Both the position numbers and the translations under genes were made by a program. Shown here in pieces: positions 60,998 through 64,000 of a stretch of DNA of 64,000 nucleotides (position 1 is the stretch's first letter; every line of letters starts with the position of its first letter). A model generated the notes under the pieces. That model saw only the letters and a list, made by a program, of their open reading frames with translations, was not told the DNA's origin and did no database searches. Source of the stretch: Moesziomyces globuligerus. Its lineage: Eukaryota; Basidiomycota; Ustilaginomycetes; Ustilaginales; Ustilaginaceae. The DNA lies in contig JARVLF010000015.1 in assembly GCA_030849465.1 (NCBI GenBank), positions 2,108,001-2,172,000 of the forward strand, read 5' to 3'.

Positions 60998-62820
60998 GAT
61001 TCACTGTCGAAGAGGGTGCAGATCAACCCCAGCGGGCTTCGCTAGAGAAGGGTTGCGGAAGGCTGACGAGTCCTAGCCGATCGTAGCTGGGTTACTCTCG
61101 CGTCGTTGAGCTCGAGCCAAGGAACCAGAGGAAGAGCGCTGAGAGGGATATCGTGATTCGTCGTGTCGTGTCGTGCCGATCCTGGGGTGGGTTGGTCGAG
61201 GCGATTGATGTCAGAGGAGATGATGGTCTTGAAGCAAAGAAGAGAGGTATGGCAAAGATGTCACACTAGTCGCCAGCGTCGAAGCGTGGTAGGGAGCGGT
61301 GAAGGAGAGGGAGAGGGAGAGAGGATGGGAAGGGCTGTCAGGCAGGGGAAAGGAGAGGCTCGCGAGGAAGAGGGCAAAGGAGAAGAACCAGAAGAGGGGA
61401 GGAACACCGAGTGAGGGGAAGAGAGGCGGAGTGGGAGTGGGCTGAGAGAATGAGGCAGGAGAACTCGAGATGCAGGGCAATGCTGGACAGGGGCCAAAAT
61501 GTCGCGGGATGCATGCAAGCCTGCTCGAGCCCACACTCACGACTCGCTATCCCAAGGCCGCAACTCAGCCTCTTGACCCCGCCTGTTCCAAGTCAGCAGG
61601 CTCTGCAATCTCATCTCATCTCTCCTCTCGTTCATCGCCCCATCCATGCCATGATGCACTGCGTTGGAGCAGAACTTTGACGAGCCTGTCGATGGAGCGT
61701 CTGGGCTGAAGTCTGAAACTTCGGCTTCAGCCTTTCCCATGTCAAACGCCCCCCCTCCCGGATCTCACGCGACTCGGAGCTTCTTTCCGTCAACCTTCCG
61801 ACACCTCTAATGGCGATCCGTTGCTGTTGAACTGACAATCCCATGAGAGCTCAGCCCAGCTGGACGCACGAAGTGGAGTCGGAGGAGTCCGAGTTGGGCT
61901 GAAGCGTCGCACTGCTTATGAGCTCTGGCGTGACTCTGACCATACTATCTGCTCCCGAGCGTGCCAAGGCGCTGAACTTTGTGAGGCCGACTGCTCGGGG
62001 CACCGCCGAGAGGCCAAGTATAGGAGGTGTCGGGAACGTTCGTTGCAAGTCGAGAGTCCGGTGGGGGCTCCAAACTCGCTCCAACTCCGCCAACTCTAGC
62101 TTTAGGGGCTTGGACGTCAACCACTGCAGCTCGCTTAGGCCCAGCCGCATCGCCCTGCACGTCGAGCCGTGTCAACACTCGCCATCTGCCCGACACCTGC
62201 AGCCATAACATCACTCGCGAAAATCCACGAAAGGCAAGTCGGCCATCCCGATATTTGCTCCGAGGCTCAGCTCCATCGGGGCCTCCACTCGCCTGGCTGA
62301 GCTGCGTGTGTGTTGCACTCACAGATTTGGGCGGGAGCGCGAGATTCGGCGGATGATTTCCGCGACGCGTCTGTCTGGCTGCGAGGATGAAAGGGAGAGG
62401 GAGGCGTGTTCTGCTGCAGCTGTGATTAGGGTTCTGAAGCATCACGCTGGGCCAACGCGCGGGTGGCTGCTCCTTCGTGCTCGACGACTCAGCCCGGATT
62501 CAGCATCGCAAAAGTTGGCCGCAGCGGTGTTGGTCTCAGCTCGAGCTTAACCGTTTCGACCCGAAGCTTCCGCTCTCATCTTCTCACCGTCTCCGCCTCA
62601 CCACTCGCTGCATCCTGACTGCAGCAGCAGCAACGATCGCTGCGACTGTCTATTCGCGTCTCGGCTGACGTGCGGACTCCGTTCTCGAGCCTTGCAGCTG
62701 ACTTTCCGACCTGTCGACATTCATGGCGACTGCCAACGTGCCTGAAGGCCGCCTCAGCTGAGGAGAAAAGCGTATTCACCCCAATCACCCCTGTCACAGA
62801 GGTGATTCCTCTGACTCAGG
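60998..62820. promoter_or_regulatory. Divergent intergenic region, four-span gene / SMC6
   Basis: 1.8 kb between divergent start codons. The left third (61210-61480) is strongly G/A-rich on the plus strand, with GAGGGAGAGGGAGAGAGG; this is a CT-rich leader for the minus-strand gene. The right end, 62540-62820, is C/T/A-mixed and should hold the SMC6 promoter. An in-frame TGA at 62803 limits the SMC6 start to the ATG at 62821. No gene is recognised in the middle. Confidence 0.45.
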
Positions 62821-64000
62821 ATGCCGCCAGAAAAGAGGACATCGTCTCAGAGATCTGGTCGTCGCGACACCCTGATCGACGAGGATGACGAAGTCGACGC
62901 CGTTTCTCCCAAGCGCATGCGCACCAACGGCCGAGACTCCACCGCCGATGCAACCACTCCAAATCGATCCCAGACTCAACGATCGAGAAGGGCGGTTCCG
63001 CTGGCAAATGCATCAGACTCAGACGACGACGTCGTGACCCCCGACAGAGAGGAGGAAGCCGCACAATCAGCCGCAGAGCAGGAGCAAGACGAGGAGGAGG
63101 ACGACGACGACGACGATGACGACGAAGATGAAGAGCAGGATGAAATCGACTCAGACGAGGATCGAGCCGAAGAAGAGCGTCGCCAAGCTGATGCTGACCA
63201 AGGCTTCGCTCAGTCTGGCATCGTCGAAAAGATCGAGCTCCGCAACTTCATGTGTCACGCCAACTTCTCCATCGAGCTCAGTCCCACGCTCAACTTCATT
63301 ATGGGCCGAAACGGCAGTGGCAAGAGCACCATCCTCACCGCGCTCATGATTGCCCTCGGTGGTAAGACGAGCTCCACCAACCGTGGCTCCAGCCTCAAAG
63401 ATCTCGTCAAGAAGGGCGAGGCCTCCGCCACCATCACCGTCACCGTGCGCAATCAGGGTAGCGACGCCTTCCGCCCCGAAGCGTATGGCTCCCACATCGT
63501 CATAGAACGCCGCATCCTTGCCGAGGGTGGCGGTACCTGGAAGATGAAGGCCGCCAACGGCAAGGTCGTTGCCACCACCAAGTCCGAGCTCGAGTCTTTC
63601 TGCGACTTTGCCAACATCCAGCCCGACAATCCTATCCACATTCTCACCCAGGACACCGCACGTCAGTTCCTCGGCAGCTCGGACCCCGCAGAAGTCTACA
63701 AGTTCTTCCTGGAAGGCACCCAGCTCAGCCAGCTCGTGCGCGAGTACGACCTCATCGAGACCCACGTCCGCGGCATGAAGTCCGCCTTAGCGCTCAAGTC
63801 GGGCGCTCTTGAGCAGCTTGAAGCACGTGCGCAGCAGGCGCTTCAGCAGTGGCAAAAGGTGCGAGAGACTCGCGGATATCAGGACAAGATCGATGCGTTG
63901 GACCGCGAGTTCGTCTGGGTCCAGGTCCACGATGCCCGTGCGCAGCTCGAGCACGCCGTCGAAAAGACCGAGCGCATCCGCACCAAGCTCGTCACCTGCG
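62821..64000 (+). CDS. SMC6: SMC6, structural maintenance of chromosomes protein 6 (5' part, cut by window edge)
   Basis: Open from ATG 62821 to the last base, 393 residues so far. SMC6 pairs with SMC5 and the Nse subunits to act in DNA repair and resolution of recombination intermediates in the nucleus. The N-terminus is basic and Ser-rich, then strongly acidic (residues about 80-120, with a run of eight Asp). The ATPase head starts at SGIVEKIELRNFMCHANFSIEL, typical of SMC6. Walker A is GRNGSGKST at residues 162-170. ILTQDTARQFLGS and FFLEGTQLSQLVREY follow, both characteristic of SMC6. The first coiled-coil arm starts near 320. Walker B and the signature motif lie beyond the window. An in-frame stop 18 bases upstream fixes the start. 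Confidence 0.94.
   Translation, partial: MPPEKRTSSQRSGRRDTLIDEDDEVDAVSPKRMRTNGRDSTADATTPNRSQTQRSRRAVPLANASDSDDDVVTPDREEEAAQSAAEQEQDEEEDDDDDDDDEDEEQDEIDSDEDRAEEERRQADADQGFAQSGIVEKIELRNFMCHANFSIELSPTLNFIMGRNGSGKSTILTALMIALGGKTSSTNRGSSLKDLVKKGEASATITVTVRNQGSDAFRPEAYGSHIVIERRILAEGGGTWKMKAANGKVVATTKSELESFCDFANIQPDNPIHILTQDTARQFLGSSDPAEVYKFFLEGTQLSQLVREYDLIETHVRGMKSALALKSGALEQLEARAQQALQQWQKVRETRGYQDKIDALDREFVWVQVHDARAQLEHAVEKTERIRTKLVTC

Overview
The window looks like nuclear DNA of a smut-type basidiomycete (Ustilaginomycetes/Ustilaginales-like; species not determined). It is GC-rich and has large intron-poor genes. The few introns are mostly 76-178 nt with GTAAGT, GTACGT or GTGAGT donors. Many proteins are long and disordered with polyQ, polyP, polyA or polyG/GGT-type tracts, and several genes have pyrimidine-rich leaders. 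About sixteen protein genes are well supported, and the exon joins given here keep frame. No CRISPR, operon, rRNA or confident tRNA is present.

Region by region. 1-2400: a probable decayed Ty3/Gypsy pol fragment, then a long CT-rich leader. 2.4-16.2 kb: an MFS anion:cation symporter (+); UTP11 and COX11 (both -); a 1,589-residue membrane protein (-); and the origin recognition subunit ORC4 (+). 16.3-24.6 kb: a 2,232-residue CHD/Mi-2-like remodeller (-) converges on ORC4 with an 86-bp gap and shares a 489-bp divergent promoter with the clamp-loader subunit RFC4 (+). 24.9-29.9 kb: a mucin-like single-pass surface protein (-), a possible tiny spliced gene (-), and a PAP2-family lipid phosphatase (+). 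30.9-38 kb: a Tea1/Kel1-like kelch and coiled-coil polarity protein (+) followed by a diverged tandem repeat, then a small secretory DUF7137-like protein (+). 39.5-46.5 kb: a polyQ zinc-finger regulator (+), an unidentified three-exon gene (-), and a TLDc/OXR1 protein (-). 47.2-52.3 kb: a leucine-rich-repeat RhoGEF (-). 52.3-55.7 kb: 3.4 kb without a recognisable gene. 55.7-64 kb: the splicing factor RSE1/SF3B3 (-), a four-span membrane protein (-), and the 5' part of SMC6 (+), cut by the window edge.

Most genes are housekeeping. They cover ribosome biogenesis (UTP11), cytochrome oxidase copper delivery (COX11), DNA replication and repair (ORC4, RFC4, SMC6), chromatin (CHD), splicing (RSE1) and Rho/polarity control (RhoGEF, kelch protein). 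I saw no self-contained novel system such as a biosynthetic cluster, defence island or mating locus. The items most worth a second look are the repeat array after the kelch gene, the LRR-RhoGEF architecture, the DEGQ helicase motif, the unassigned membrane and three-exon genes, and the small spliced gene candidate.
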